NCBI GenBank assembly: GCA_026874595.1
Contig: CM049312.1
Location: 79,151,429 to 79,215,428, forward strand
Reading direction: 5' to 3'
DNA: 64,000 nucleotides
DNA from: Sipunculus nudus
Taxonomy: Eukaryota; Annelida; Sipuncula; Golfingiida; Sipunculidae
Of the stretch, positions 37,863 through 49,577 are shown piece by piece. Below the pieces are notes generated by a model. That model did not search any database. It saw only the letters and a list, made by a program, of their open reading frames with translations, and had not been told where the DNA came from. How positions within the stretch are numbered: position 1 is the stretch's first letter; every line of letters starts with the position of its first letter. Made by a program: the position numbers and the translations under genes.

Positions 37863-40340
37863 CGATGGCATTATTCAGTGTTATGGTAGGGGTTGTGTTT
37901 GGTAGTGGATGTTTGGTAAGTGGAAGTGTTATAGTTGTATGTCTGTGTTTTGGAGGTGTTGTGGGAGATTTTTATGTTTTGAACCAGTTTGTGTTTTCTA
38001 TGTGTGAACATACAGATGTAAAGATTTCTTCATTTCTGGTGTTGTTTGCATATGTGCTACCATAGAGGAGTTCTTCTACAGATATATCTTGGGGGAGATA
38101 TTTATTTCTAGAATTGACATGGAGTTGGCATTGCAGCAGATAATGTTCAGCACTTTAAAACATATGACTGCTTCAGTCATTGGCAATAAATATTGCTTTT
38201 GTGTTCATAATGAAGATGTAATTGTAAAAGTTTAATTCCTGTTAATCCAAGGATTTTGCTTTCAGTAATGGAATAATTATCAGTATTAAGTTATGTGACT
38301 AATTATCTCAGAGAGCTAGCATTTTAAAATGCATATTGCTCAATATCATGACTCTGGAGAATATGCTTGCATTGTTGGTATGGTGTGTATTCTAGGGTTC
38401 TGCAGTACAACTACTATATGGATTTCATTGATGTGTATATACAGTGCACAGGTGAGTAATCCCGTTATGACAGCTAGTCACAGCGAACTACACTCCAGTT
38501 CAACATGAGTGCACTTAACGACTTCTTCCAGGGGCTGATCAAACTGTAGGACTCCTTAATACAGTATGAATGGCTGCGTTCTAGATTGAGCTTCAGGCCA
38601 AATATATGACTTGTGTGGTTGAAAATACAGGAGAATTGTTCTACATATACAGCTGTTATCATCTGCCATTCAGAAAATATAACAAAAATACATAATTAAT
38701 TTTCTACAATCATTTTTGTCTCTCTAAATTTCATATAATTTGTTCATTGAAAAGTCATTTGTCGAGAGACTTGATAAGAAGACAGCTAACATTAAAAAAA
38801 GGCTAGCCATATATCACATATCCATGAACTCATTTGTTATGACTCTTTACTTTGAAACCATAAATCAGTTGAAAGCAGAATGAAATTTATAAAAAATTGG
38901 GGGAAAAAACAAGTAGATCTAAATGCAGTGCTAGGCTGTCAGCTACTATAGAGTATATATACTATTTGAACCACCACTTCAGGGAATACACAGCTGGTCT
39001 GAGAGGTCTTCCATCTTATCAATCTTTAAATAAAGGACACATTTTTCCCTAAAGCAATGAGAAGTGATACAGAGGGGTGATCTTTTGGGAAAGGATCAAG
39101 GATTCTCACTTGAAATCTGCAACATACATATGTAATATTAAATAGATTAATTAGCAGTATACTCATAATTTCACTGCTCTGAGGACAACATCCAGGTGAG
39201 AATCTATCTACAGAGAGAGTTAGGTTGCAAGAGGATTTGTGTATCAACAAAGTTTAGAGCAGATTAACCTTTTTTTGGGACAACACCAAAATTATCAAAT
39301 TACAGTAGGCTTTTTTTTTTTTGCTGTGGAAAGACTAATCATCTTTCCATTAAATCATTTGAAAATCTAAATTGCATAATTCTTACTGATGAAAGAAATA
39401 AATATATTCCTTGCATTGACCTTATTAAAGTATATACAATTACTGGAATATATAAAATGATATTGAATGAATATTAGAGGATTGATCCTTAGAATGATTA
39501 TTACATCACTAATCTAGTATAAGTGTTGTTTTATTACAAAAATGCAAATGGTTAAATTGATAAATTTAGTAATTTCAGTTGATAACCATGTTAGCTGTAT
39601 ATAATTCTTATAACATTAAATTGTCTACTTGTTTTAGATGTGACAGCAGTTAACCCATACAGTAAGGGTTGATGAATGTTTTCCTATAAATTACAGAGAT
39701 AGAGGTATGGATTATCAATATATTATAATCTATAATTATGCCATCATTATCTGAGAGCTACAAATATACCCACATTGGAACACATGCACATATAATACAA
39801 CTAATTCGTGACTGGCATTGCAATTGACTTAGGTGCCTATAAAGTGCTGCTAAGCTGTTGTTATGAGTATTTGCCAGCTCTACAATAGGGGCTGACTTTG
39901 CCAGCATCATAATCATAATGCCAGCATTATCATGGATTAAACAGTAGTTATCTCTGGCAGATCATGACTTCCTTCTTTACATACAATTATATCAATTCTG
40001 TGTGCTCATTTTTTTCTGATAGTGCCAAAAAGGGAATTAAGTAATTCTAGTCCACTACAGGAGTGTGTAAAAATACTGTTATCTTGAGTTTAATTGTTGG
40101 CCTGAGCCCTAAGTGGTTTACAGACTTGTTGTATTTGTTAAGGTTTATAAATCAGGCTTATGTAAATTACTTTCAAGCAAAATTATATAAACAAGGTGTG
40201 TTTATTTTTTTTAATTATGCTACAGCATCTAGTCAAATATTAATGTAAATATATAACCATAATATTTAAATATGGTTCTGAAAAGAAAAGTCCTGTAAAT
40301 CCAATTGGTTGGTGCTTTTCTAAACATCCTGATGCAGAAT

Positions 40341-40369
40341 CTTACCATGGTAACAAGCTCCATGGTAAC
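40341..40369 (+). promoter_or_regulatory. RFX/X-box-like pair
   Basis: CTTACCATGGTAAC (40341-40354) and CTCCATGGTAAC (40358-40369) are adjacent. The first is a near-perfect inverted repeat of GTTACC, matching the RFX X-box consensus (GTTNCC-N-GGNAAC class, knowledge). Function is inferred from motif only. Confidence 0.3.
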
Positions 40370-41496
40370 ATATGTCTGAGTTTGGTATACCCAGTTCAAA
40401 TTTTGATGCCTCTTCCAGTTGTAATTTCTAGTGACATTCATGAAAATATCTTTGCCATATGCTTTTGATATCATTGATGGAAATCATTTAACCTGAGTAC
40501 TCGCCAATTCTTCAACTATTGACTTAATTGGACTTCATGTAAAATATTTATTATCTAGTAGTCTTTATGTGAGAAAAATAGATGTCACTCTCACCTATTA
40601 AGCATTTTGCACTGGTTGTTGTAATTTATATCTTATTTGCAATTTAATTGATATACTTATACTGTACAAATATATATTGTTGAAACAGCAGACTGAATGA
40701 AGTAAATTAACTCTATTCATTGTCTTAGCATTATTATATTCTATTGTTATACTGGAATATGCTTTAATACACCTTCATATTTAAGTTATAGTCTTCTTAT
40801 CTTCATAGTTAAATATATCAGTACATGACCGTTTGAATCAAAGGAAATACACGTTTAAGCACTCTGAAAAAGAAAGAGTGTTTCTTTGAAATTAAACACA
40901 TACATGGTTTTACTTAGTATTTCACATTAAGTTTATCTGATAGACATTTCATTTTATTGATATGAGTAAGGTTGTTTTGACATCATAATTTTACTGTTTT
41001 TGAATTGAATTACAGTAACATAACGCTATTAATGTGTGTAACCGGTTGATCATATTTTTAGTTAATCAAAGGAATTGTTCAGCAGAGGGTCATGGCCCAT
41101 GGGCCATAGGTCATCAAATAACCCTTTGTTACCAAATCATTATGTAAATATTTGATTATAGGGAAAAGAGATACAGCCATGAGAGGTTTTCTTTGATAAA
41201 TAATTCCAGAACCATTTAGGTCTGTAAGGCCCTCATACTCTAGAACTGTTTCTGCAAAGGTCTAGCTATGCCTGGCGGTAGGGCACTAATTGATCTACTG
41301 ATTGCCATCCTGTTAATTGTGTGCTGATATTGTACTTCCCAATACCTAGAGGTCACTGATAAGTCAGGCAGAAAATTACAGAATCAATAATGTCTGTTAC
41401 ATTCACTGGGAACACACTATGTTGATGAGAGCAGTTCTACACGCAGTGCATGCCAGACCTGAAGACTCAAGACTGATATAAGGTATTCAGAATAAT

Positions 41497-41640
41497 ATTT
41501 TTTGCTCAGCTGACTTTGGATCATGCTGAGCTGTAGAAATGGGTCTGTCATCATTTAATTTTATTGGAGGACTCTCCATCTGACAGCAGTTAAGGCTCAC
41601 AACCATGAGAAATAGACCTCACTCATGAGCAAACATGGAA
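41497..41640 (+). mobile_element. Degenerate AGCTCAGCTGACT-family fragment
   Basis: TGCTCAGCTGACTTTGGATC followed by CTGAGCTGTAG and GGGTCTGTCATC resembles the heads at 1814 and 25079. The similarity fades by about 41640. Confidence 0.5.
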
Positions 41641-43170
41641 ATCTCCATGGAACCCACATGGGGACATTTTCAATTTTGTTCACGTAACTTAAAGTCCAGC
41701 TATTCCTAGTGTTCACATTTGCTAAATTAATTCATATTTTTTAATTGGATATATATCATAAGCATTTGTGTTCAAGTAAATATATTTAACAAAAAAAATT
41801 TACCCAACTTGTTTTAATTGATAAAAGGACAGTTTGGAACAATTTTAACTCTTAGGTCTTGAGGTTGTAATAGCCAGGGATATATTTTGTAGGTTAATTT
41901 CTCCAAGCTGCCTCACTGCCTAAGTGTATTTTATAAGTTGACATGCACTCAGCTTGTATGGGTGGACAGGTACAACCTGGCTGTACGTATTCTCCAATAT
42001 ATTTTCTACATGTTGTACAGTTTATTTAGAATCTAAAATTACAGGCAGAGGTTGGTGCTTTGGATGTGTCTGTAATTAAGAGGTGTCCATAAAAGAGAGG
42101 CCTCTGTTAGAGAGGTGCTTGTAAATAGAGAATTTACTGTATGAACAGTATTCTCCAGTATTTATAGTGATTATGTAATGAAAAACCAAGCAGGCTGATA
42201 ATATAATTATTTATATTGTTTATATTATATTTTTTAATAGACAAACAAATAGCAGTCTCAATAATTTTATCCAGTTTCATTTAGCTTAAACAAGAAAATT
42301 GAAGCAGTTGGAAGTTAATATTCCTAAAATAAAATGATGTACAAGCTCCCTATATTCAAGCATGTTTATAGTATCCAGCTGAATATTAAACTTATAGCAA
42401 AACCTTAAATAAAAAATGCATCTTATGCTAATTTGTATATATCATACCTTATACTTAAAAAAGTATATCATGTAGTTAAGCTTTAAATATCAAATAAAAA
42501 GTAGTTTGGGTCAATGCAGTCTATACCAACATGAAATTGTCAGCTAACAGCACAATATATGTAATAGTTACACAGTGATTGACAAAGCCCTTGTACAGAA
42601 GGGAACATATTAGTGTGCAGGTATTTACTGAGCTGTTCTGATATTAAAATTGTGCAGTGAAATATAAAGTGCAGTCTCAGTCAGTGTAATACTACACCAC
42701 TGGATGTATTTACTTTACACCCAATGAGAGTTGTATTCCCATTTCTGCTAAAGTAGAAAACTTTACTACTTAGTACACCTTAAGCAAAAAGTTACTGACT
42801 TGAATAATGATAAAATAAAGATAAATAATGTTAGGGTGGCCTTTCTGAGCATAAGCCAATTGACTCTGGAGCTGACAATTCAAGGTTTAAATTTGTCTGT
42901 AAGCACACCAGACTAACTCTCATGCACAAATAATGTGTGCAAGATATTGTCCAATACCAGACTTTATGGATTATAGTATTTCTTCTTTTTGTAGCTGCAC
43001 TTCGAATACAAGCAGCAGCATAATTTATTATATCATTTTGATGAATCCAAATAAAAAATATATAGAAGGTTTACAGAGCAGTCAGCACTGAGCAATATTT
43101 CTTTTTCATACCATGCACTGTGTCCTGTGTGTTAAAAAATAATGTACTTTCTGAAATTTTGTTGTTACAG

Positions 43171-43275
43171 ATATATCCAGATCCTGAACTGCAGATGGAA
43201 ATCACTGAGGGGATGGTGCGATGTATGTTCTACACTGAGGGATGCACATGGAAAGACAGACTTCATCTGTTACAG
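43171..43275 (+). CDS. TRAF4: TRAF4 exon: first TRAF zinc finger
   Basis: A 105-base, 35-codon exon between TTGTTACAG and GTATAA, phase 0 on both sides. It begins IYPDPELQMEITEG, directly continuing PLDYA from the previous exon, and contains C-x6-C (CMFYTEGC). The His and Cys that complete this finger lie in the next exon (AHLEDC), giving C-x6-C-x11-H-x3-C. This is the first of the TRAF-type zinc fingers in the central region between RING and MATH, which in TRAF family members supports partner binding and ubiquitin-ligase activity. The donor is non-ideal at its last positions but in frame. Confidence 0.93.
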
Positions 43276-43914
43276 GTATAAAAACAGAGATAAGAGATAG
43301 CTAGCTGATAATGGATATATGTCTCCCTGAAATAAAACTGAAATAGTAATGCATGTAAAACATATACTAAGCATGTATAAAGGTGTGCAGCATCATGATT
43401 ATCAGCATTTGATTTCAGCATGCAGCATTTGATAAAAATATAAAAGGTAATATAAGTGATTCATACTAAAACTCATGATTATCATGTCTAATGGATATCA
43501 TTTTGGACTTCAATTGCAATCGTCAGAGCAAAACTCGGATTACTTCATTACTATGTTGCCTTAGTGCAACGCATTATTATAGGAAGTGGAATTTCAGGGA
43601 ATTTCTTCATGGGGCTAAAAATAGTTATGAATATATTTTATCTATTGAATAATAGTGAATTGATAGTTATAGTGGATTACTCTTTAAACCATAGTTTAAA
43701 AAAAAACAAGTGTAAAAATCCTGCTCATTCCATGGTTTTAATCAAGCAATTATCTAATTATCTATTTTCAGATCAGTTTCCAGGAAATTAGTGATCAGAA
43801 ATGACAAAACCAGATGTGTGACAAGCATTTTAAATATGACCAATTAATCACTTTTATAGCTAGTGCACCATAAAACACTCAAATCCCTGGGATGATTACT
43901 TTCTATACCCACAC

Positions 43915-44054
43915 TTTCTGGTATTATATTTACGTTTTTCGCATTATAGGCACACTTGGAGGACTGCCACTACAACAATGTCCTGTGCTCCAATGACTGT
44001 TCCACTCAGCTCTCTAGAATGGCCTTAGAAGATCATTTTCTAGTATTATGTTGA
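43915..44054 (+). pseudogene. Duplicated decoy copy of the next TRAF4 exon's 5' half
   Basis: About 122 bases including the acceptor tract (TTTTCGCATTATAG) and the first 29 codons of the zinc-finger exon are tandemly duplicated upstream of the real exon (43950 versus 44072). The copies differ at about six of the first 87 exon bases. The upstream copy has R to H and P to S changes, so CPNDC becomes CSNDC and a normally conserved Pro is lost. It has no donor and reaches an in-frame TGA at 44052-44054 after 34 codons. The acceptor looks as good as the real one. If used, it would truncate TRAF4 within the zinc fingers; otherwise it must be skipped every time. Confidence 0.9.
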
Positions 44055-44071
44055 GGTCTTTTGCATTATAG

Positions 44072-44233
44072 GCACACTTGGAGGACTGCCGCTACAACAA
44101 TGTCCTGTGCCCTAACGACTGTTCCACTCAGCTCTCTAGAATGGCATTAGAAGACCATCTTCACTACACATGCCCACGTCGTCAGGTCACGTGCGAGTTC
44201 TGTAGCCAGGAGTTCACTGGAGAACTCATGGAG
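44072..44233 (+). CDS. TRAF4: TRAF4 exon: zinc fingers 1-3 region
   Basis: A 162-base, 54-codon exon after TTGCATTATAG and before GTAGGT, phase 0. It completes finger 1 (AHLEDC), holds finger 2 as CPNDC-x11-H-x4-C, and opens finger 3 with CEFCSQEFTGELME, whose His and Cys (THQGNC) come from the next exon. Splitting fingers across phase-0 introns is a regular pattern in this gene. It is chosen over the similar upstream copy because it alone keeps the CPxxC motif, an open frame to a good donor, and a continuing finger. The foldback element at 44277 lies just downstream in the intron. Confidence 0.95.
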
Positions 44234-44276
44234 GTAGGTGTATATCAGTAAACATTCACATAATAATTAACAGTAT

Positions 44277-44669
44277 CAGGAGCCAATCCAGGATTAAGAA
44301 AAAAGAAGGGTCCAAGCCAGGAGGACTTAGGACAAAACCTGGACAAATGTCCCCAGGTCAGAAAAAAGGGGGTTCCTGGCCACAAAATTGGTCTGAAACC
44401 CTGGGGGAAAGGTTGTGGTGGCTGAAAAGAAGGGGGTCAGGGTTCATTTATGAAAATTATACAGAAGAGGATCCAGGGGAAGGGTCCAGGGGGTCCGGAC
44501 CCCCCCTTTTTCATCCACCACAACTTTTTTTAAAGAGTTTCAGACAATATTAAGCGGCCCGGACCCCCTTTTTCCTGACATGGGGACCTTTTTTTTTTAA
44601 GGTTTTCTTTAGTCCTCCTGGGTTGGACCCCCCCCCCCTTTTTCTAAATCCTGGATCGATCCGCCCCTG
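44277..44669. mobile_element. Foldback MITE in TRAF4 intron
   Basis: Its two halves are reverse complements over almost the whole length. The left half has CCAGGATTAAGAAAAAAGAA, CCAGGAGGACTTAGG, GGTCTGAAACCCTG and GTTGTGGTGG. The right half has CCACCACAAC, AGTTTCAGAC, AGTCCTCCTGGG and AATCCTGGATCGATCCGCCC. The centre is the perfect palindrome GGGGGTCCGGACCCCC (44489-44504). GGGGCGGATC-type ends and GGGGGGTCC arms are characteristic of a MITE family common in marine invertebrates (knowledge). The ORF 44347-44553 is spurious. Confidence 0.88.
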
Positions 44670-44859
44670 TTATATAATCATAACCTGGCCATCTATGGTT
44701 ATCTTTCATTTCATTATTCATTACCTTTCAAGTACAAAATGAATTTGATTTAAAATATCTTGGGCACTAAGGGTGCATCAGATCAGTTCCAGATTGCTTC
44801 ATTCATTCATATAAACAGAAAAGTCTGCATTTACTAAAAAACTGAATTCCTAAGTGACT

Positions 44860-45045
44860 ATATATAGACATGTAGGCTTTAGAATTATGATATTAGTAGC
44901 CTAAATGTAGGCCTACATATCAGTTGAGATGATGAACCAGTCTGTATACGGTCCAAAAGCTCATATTTATAAACAACCAATTATTAAAGGTAAACTGATT
45001 AATGATGATAAGTCTTGAAATTACAACAGATTCCAAACACTAGTG
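44860..45045 (-). mobile_element. Dispersed MITE-like fragment, minus strand
   Basis: The reverse complement reads AATAATTGGTTGTTTATAAA ... GTATACAGACTGG, aligning with 21378-21420, and GGCCTACATTTAGGCTA aligning with 21450-21465. It is an incomplete copy of the 21299 family lying in the TRAF4 intron. Confidence 0.6.
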
Positions 45046-45143
45046 GACAGTACTTAGCCACTGTCTAACAACCATTGTATTTATAATGATTTACATTGTA
45101 CCCATTCATATTTCAGTCTATGTGTATCCTTTATTCTCTTCAG

Positions 45144-45305
45144 ACCCACCAGGGTAACTGCCTGTATGAGACAATATGGTGTGAAAACAAATGTGGTGCG
45201 CGTCTACAGAGGCGTTTCCTTAGCAACCACATGAGAAACGAATGCCACAAAAGAACATTGCCATGCCAGTATTGTCAAAAAGAGTTTGTTTACGAAACAT
45301 TACAG
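45144..45305 (+). CDS. TRAF4: TRAF4 exon: zinc fingers 3-5 region
   Basis: A 162-base, 54-codon exon between CTCTTCAG and GTATGT, phase 0. It completes finger 3 (THQGNC), carries CENKCGARLQRRFLSNHMRNEC (C-x3-C-x11-H-x4-C), and opens another finger with CQYCQKEFVYETLQ, finished by DHYYRC in the next exon. ENKCGAR and the C-x-Y-C-x-K-E-F pattern are close to animal TRAF4, more than to TRAF2/3/6 (from knowledge of the family). Same length as the preceding exon, reflecting the repeated zinc-finger module. An in-frame ATG upstream (45096) belongs to the intron, not to a start. Confidence 0.95.
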
Positions 45306-45869
45306 GTATGTTCAATCATGTTTTTAAATAAATTTTACTTTAACTTTACATGTTTGCAATAAAAGATGAGAAAGAAAATTAATAAAATGTTGCAGAATGG
45401 AAACTGGATCCTGAATCGGTCATAATAAAATCAGTCTGTGTTATACATTCATAATAAAAAGTTATTCTGTATTCCTACCTTTTAATTTTTTTCTTGTGTC
45501 TATACACTAAGATGAGTAGCCCTTTTTAGTCAACATGTTGTGTAAGGTTTATATGATCAAAAATGTGATTAATTTTCTGAAATTATTATCATAAAAGGAA
45601 AAGAAGACAACGACATCTTTTGATCACTTTTCCCTTAAATTAGAAAGAGATATACATGTGTAGCATTCATAAGTCAAATTTTAAGAGCTTGGATCAGTGA
45701 TGTAAGAAAATTTCAAAGTATAAATTAGCATTTTGTATATTGGTCATGGTTGATAATGTTCTGCCAATAAGAATAATCCAGCTGTGCTGATCATTGTAGG
45801 ATAAATACATATCCTATTGAACATGTTACTTCAGTAAACCTCGATTTAACAAACACCGTTCTGTTTCAG

Positions 45870-46025
45870 GATCACTACTATCGCTGCCCTCGGTTCCCCA
45901 TGATGTGTCCTAACAGGTGCGATCCGATGAAGATTGCTCGTGAGGACATCGACAAACATGTCAATGAACAGTGTCCCTCGGCATCCATACCATGTCCTTT
46001 TAAAGAAGCAGGGTGCCAGGCTATG
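45870..46025 (+). CDS. TRAF4: TRAF4 exon: last TRAF zinc fingers
   Basis: A 156-base, 52-codon exon after CTGTTTCAG and before GTGAGT, phase 0. It contains DHYYRC (end of a finger), CPNRC-x12-H-x4-C, and CPFKEAGC (C-x6-C), the start of the last finger that continues in the final exon with CPRYQQDKH. The REDIDKH and CPFKxxGC segments are conserved in TRAF4. The ORF extending to 46214 is read-through into the intron. Confidence 0.95.
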
Positions 46026-49000
46026 GTGAGTAATCTCCCTCCAGCTATAAAAATCTGCTTTGATTATAATGATGTTGATTCTCTCTCTCTCTTTTATGTA
46101 TGCTGTTCATGCATTGTGTGTCAGGTCTACCTTGGTGACTTTAATGCTACTAAAGACTGTAGTATTGTTATTGAGTTTTTTCATTTTAAAACGAAATTTA
46201 TCGATACTGTTTAGAAATTAAAAAAATAATTTCCCCCTGTTTTCCATAGTTAAAGTCCAATCATTTTATCAGGAAGTTTGCAGCCTGGCTACCTTCCCCA
46301 TTCTTGTCCTGCATGGCAGTACCACCTACTGCCCCAAAACCCAATTGTTCACCGAAATTCTGGTAGCACCATTTTCCAAACCTGTTTATGGGCCCAAGTA
46401 AACTTTTCTTTCACAATTAGCAACATTCCCCTAGTTTTAAGTACTTGTTTGGGATAAAATGTACCAGTTTTATTTTTTCAAAAATTAAATTGAATATTTT
46501 CTCCCAGATTTATAACTATTTACTAAGACATGTTTTAGAGTTGATGTGACTGCAAATCACCTAAGAAATTAATATTTATAATAAGTATAGATTACCTTTT
46601 CTTTGTTTGATATATTTTTTTTATGCGTACAGGCCTGTTCAGTAATTTATTACAACCTCTTGTGCTTAGAGTTCTTGTCAGTAGTTACACAGATATAAAT
46701 CAGCACAAGTACCCACAATCCCCCTGTAATGTTATTATCCTCAGCATGTTATCACCTTCAGGAGTTATCTGGCCATAAACCTCACAGTCAGGGATCTTAC
46801 TGTAATCTGTTTATCACTGGTGGAGTGCCTGGTCTGATAGTGAGCAATTGATGTGAAGAACACATATAGACTGGTCCCTAATCTCTTTGTTATAGCCCAA
46901 AGTCATGATGTTTTATCTGTCTGCTTTATCTTCCCTGCAGGGATTCTTATGTCATCATTGCTGAGGAATCGTTGATTAAAATCCGCCCCCCCCCCCCTGA
47001 ATTGTGACAAGCAGTTGCAGCTTTATCTTTGTTTCAGAGTAGATTGTCCATGGTCTTAAGGAATCACAGTAAACTGACTAATAAATTAATATGTTACTCT
47101 TTATAAAGCAGTAATGACTGTTACAATGTTGATTCCATTGGTAAGTGGAACCTCCCAGGTAGCATATTCACAATGGGCCTCATCGACTTGCTCAGGAATG
47201 GCTCACTTGTCTTTATATTTAATGTGAGTTAAATAAGTGCACAAACATAGTAAACTATGGAACACATACATTTTGATGACGCAAATTTTTTCTGGTTCTG
47301 AAAGTTAAAACAGTTTATCCTATTGTAATAAAATATCATGTTAATTATTATTAGATGTAAATTTGAAGCTCAAATGTAACATGTACGCAATCAACAAAAT
47401 ACCTCCACAGTTCAAGCGAGAACAATTAGACCCTGTTTGTGAAATAAAGCTTGCATTCATGGAGAACCTGAGTCTTCAGACAAAAATGATTTTACCCGTT
47501 AATAAGTAATTGAATTTAAAAGCAGAACAACCATACTGTATGTAGAAGATAGCTAGTATTTTTGTAGAAGCCCAGAAGACAAAAAGGGTCTAGGTTTTAC
47601 ATTTATACAATGTAGTTTAGTTCAAAACAATATACCTGGCACTCGATATGCCATTTAAAATAATCACAGGAAGATTAAAAATTAATCTTTTCATGTTTTA
47701 ATTAACTGGAATAAACTGCTGGAGTGCATGCATGTATAGTTAGATCCTGATTCAAAACATAATATAAATCACAAACTTTTTCCTGATTTGGAATAACCAT
47801 TACCGTTCATGTCTTGTATATTTTAATTATAATTTTTCATTAAAAAAGTAATTTAATTTCTTTATAGAAGAAACTTTTCAACATTGACTACAGAAGTACA
47901 GATTTATTCATATGTTATTGAATCCCTGTTTGGTCATGAAACAAGATTTATCCTAAGACCTTGAGAACAGATAGATCAGTATTAGTAAAGCTTATGGAAT
48001 GTGTGTGGTCAGGCTGTATCCATGGTGATGTGACCACAAGTCCTTCCAATCTTGAGTCAGACAACCTCTGTAGACACCTGTATACCCCTCATTGTTATTT
48101 ATGGCTGACCTCTGACCTAACCTGACACTTGTCTATTTCCTGTTAGAGGAAGAGAGTTACTGAAGTATTCTGAGTGGGGTCAATAAGTGCAGGTTACTAT
48201 GACGCTATAGCAGACGACTTCTGTGCTTCCTGTTTTGTTAGTGAACTCTAGTTTGCTTGTGGAAGAAGGAACTTTTATCTTGATTCATTACTAATTTTTT
48301 TTCTACTTATAAAGTAACATTCAAACACAATCAGTATTTCAGTTTCGCATGTATTTAAATTTACCCATGTACTTTTGCTTATTAGCTTATTTGCTTCCCC
48401 CATTCACTTAAATTTCCCAACATACATTATAAGGTTTTTATCATATAATGATTCACCTATATGCAACCACTCGGGGATAATATAATCACACTTGGCTGGT
48501 AGAATTATATAAATATTCAATGTATGTTTTGTATTTTTTTTCTTCGTAGATTAATTTGTCAGAAAAATCTGCCAAAATAACATCTGGTTCCTTAATTAAT
48601 AATTAATAAAAAATAATGATTATATTTACAACAATAGATCCTTCTGGCCACCCTTTCCCTGCCACCTACCAAACAATTAGGATGCTCCTTTTGAACTGCG
48701 CTAGCACCCCCTGGTGGGCCCGTGTGATTTAATCACAGGGATGACTGGTACTTCTTGAAAGGGCTCAGGATGCGTGCCCATGAAAACAATTGATCATCAA
48801 TATTGATCACCCCTTTTTCCATTATGGTAATTATGTGCATGACACATGGCACACCCCCAGCTGACTGTAGTAACATGCACCATGCAGTAACGTAGGTTGA
48901 AACAGAATTGAACACAGTGGGAAGGCTACTCGCATAGAATTTGATAGAGAAAGAATATGGGAACAAGACATATGTGAAATTTACTTCACTATAGTTCTCT

Positions 49001-49390
49001 TGATTCAATTTTTTTCATATTTTGTACAGTATATACATGCATGACTCTGGAAATGCTATATATTATAAATATATGAATTTTTCACCAAGAATTTTCATTT
49101 GCTTGGTTATAGTGCAAAATTTTAGAAATTTCTATTCTTTGTAACTGATTTGAAACATATTTAAAAAGGACAGTTTTAAACTGTAGTTAACTTGAATTCC
49201 CAATTTTTAAACCATATTTAATATTGAAAATATTTGTTTACATGATCTACAGCTAAATTCAGAAAACTATAACATCATCATGGTTTATCTTTTGCACACT
49301 TGCACAGACATTAAATGTGGATGGTTAATTTGTTCAGTAAAATGAGAGTACCAGTAGATAAAAAAATCATGGTATGGAAATTGCATACAT

Positions 49391-49577
49391 TACAGTGTAG
49401 ATATGGAAATTATTTACAATAAATTAAAGTGGAATCCCACAATTATGACCACATTGGTCACAATTGTGAAATATAAAATCATATATTCAGGAGAAATAAG
49501 AAATAAGAAATTACAAGTGGTTGTAATTGTGGGGTGTTTGCAATTGTGGGGTGGTCACAAGTTGGGGTTCCACTGTA
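49391..49577. mobile_element. Small foldback element
   Basis: The right arm GTGGTCACAAGTTGGGGTTC then CACTGTA mirrors the left TGGAATCCCACAATTATGACCAC. The outer TACAGTG (49391) is separated from its arm by about 33 extra bases. Internal CACAATTGTG and GCAATTGTGGGG repeats strengthen the fold. Related CCCACAATTGTGACC units occur at 54851-54905. Confidence 0.7.

Larger units (their letters stand above)
24052..43170 (+). other. TRAF4: TRAF4 intron, 19.1 kb, with many repeats
   Basis: Bounded by GTGAGT at 24052 and TTGTTACAG at 43170. Repeats inside are listed separately. The remaining blocks (24060-25078, 25300-26690, 30386-33589, 33940-35600, 35925-36580, 36690-41490, 41650-43170) show no supportable exon. 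ORFs such as 26288-26674 on the minus strand (128 codons) and 26090-26299 (+) sit in a somewhat GC-richer patch, but have no domain and no flanking splice logic that I could establish. The size relative to the other introns (0.6-6.3 kb) suggests that regulatory sequence or repeat growth is concentrated here. Confidence 0.8.

Noticed and set aside
41084-41115. GGCCCATGGGCC palindrome with flanking GGTCAT as a regulatory site
   Set aside because: Resembles the CATGACCCATGGGTCA tail of the repeat at 5205, so more likely repeat debris; not strong enough to call.
43950-44042. A 31-codon in-frame cassette exon using GTATTA at 44043 as donor
   Set aside because: It would leave only a 29-base intron before the acceptor at 44071, too short for normal splicing, and the donor is weak.
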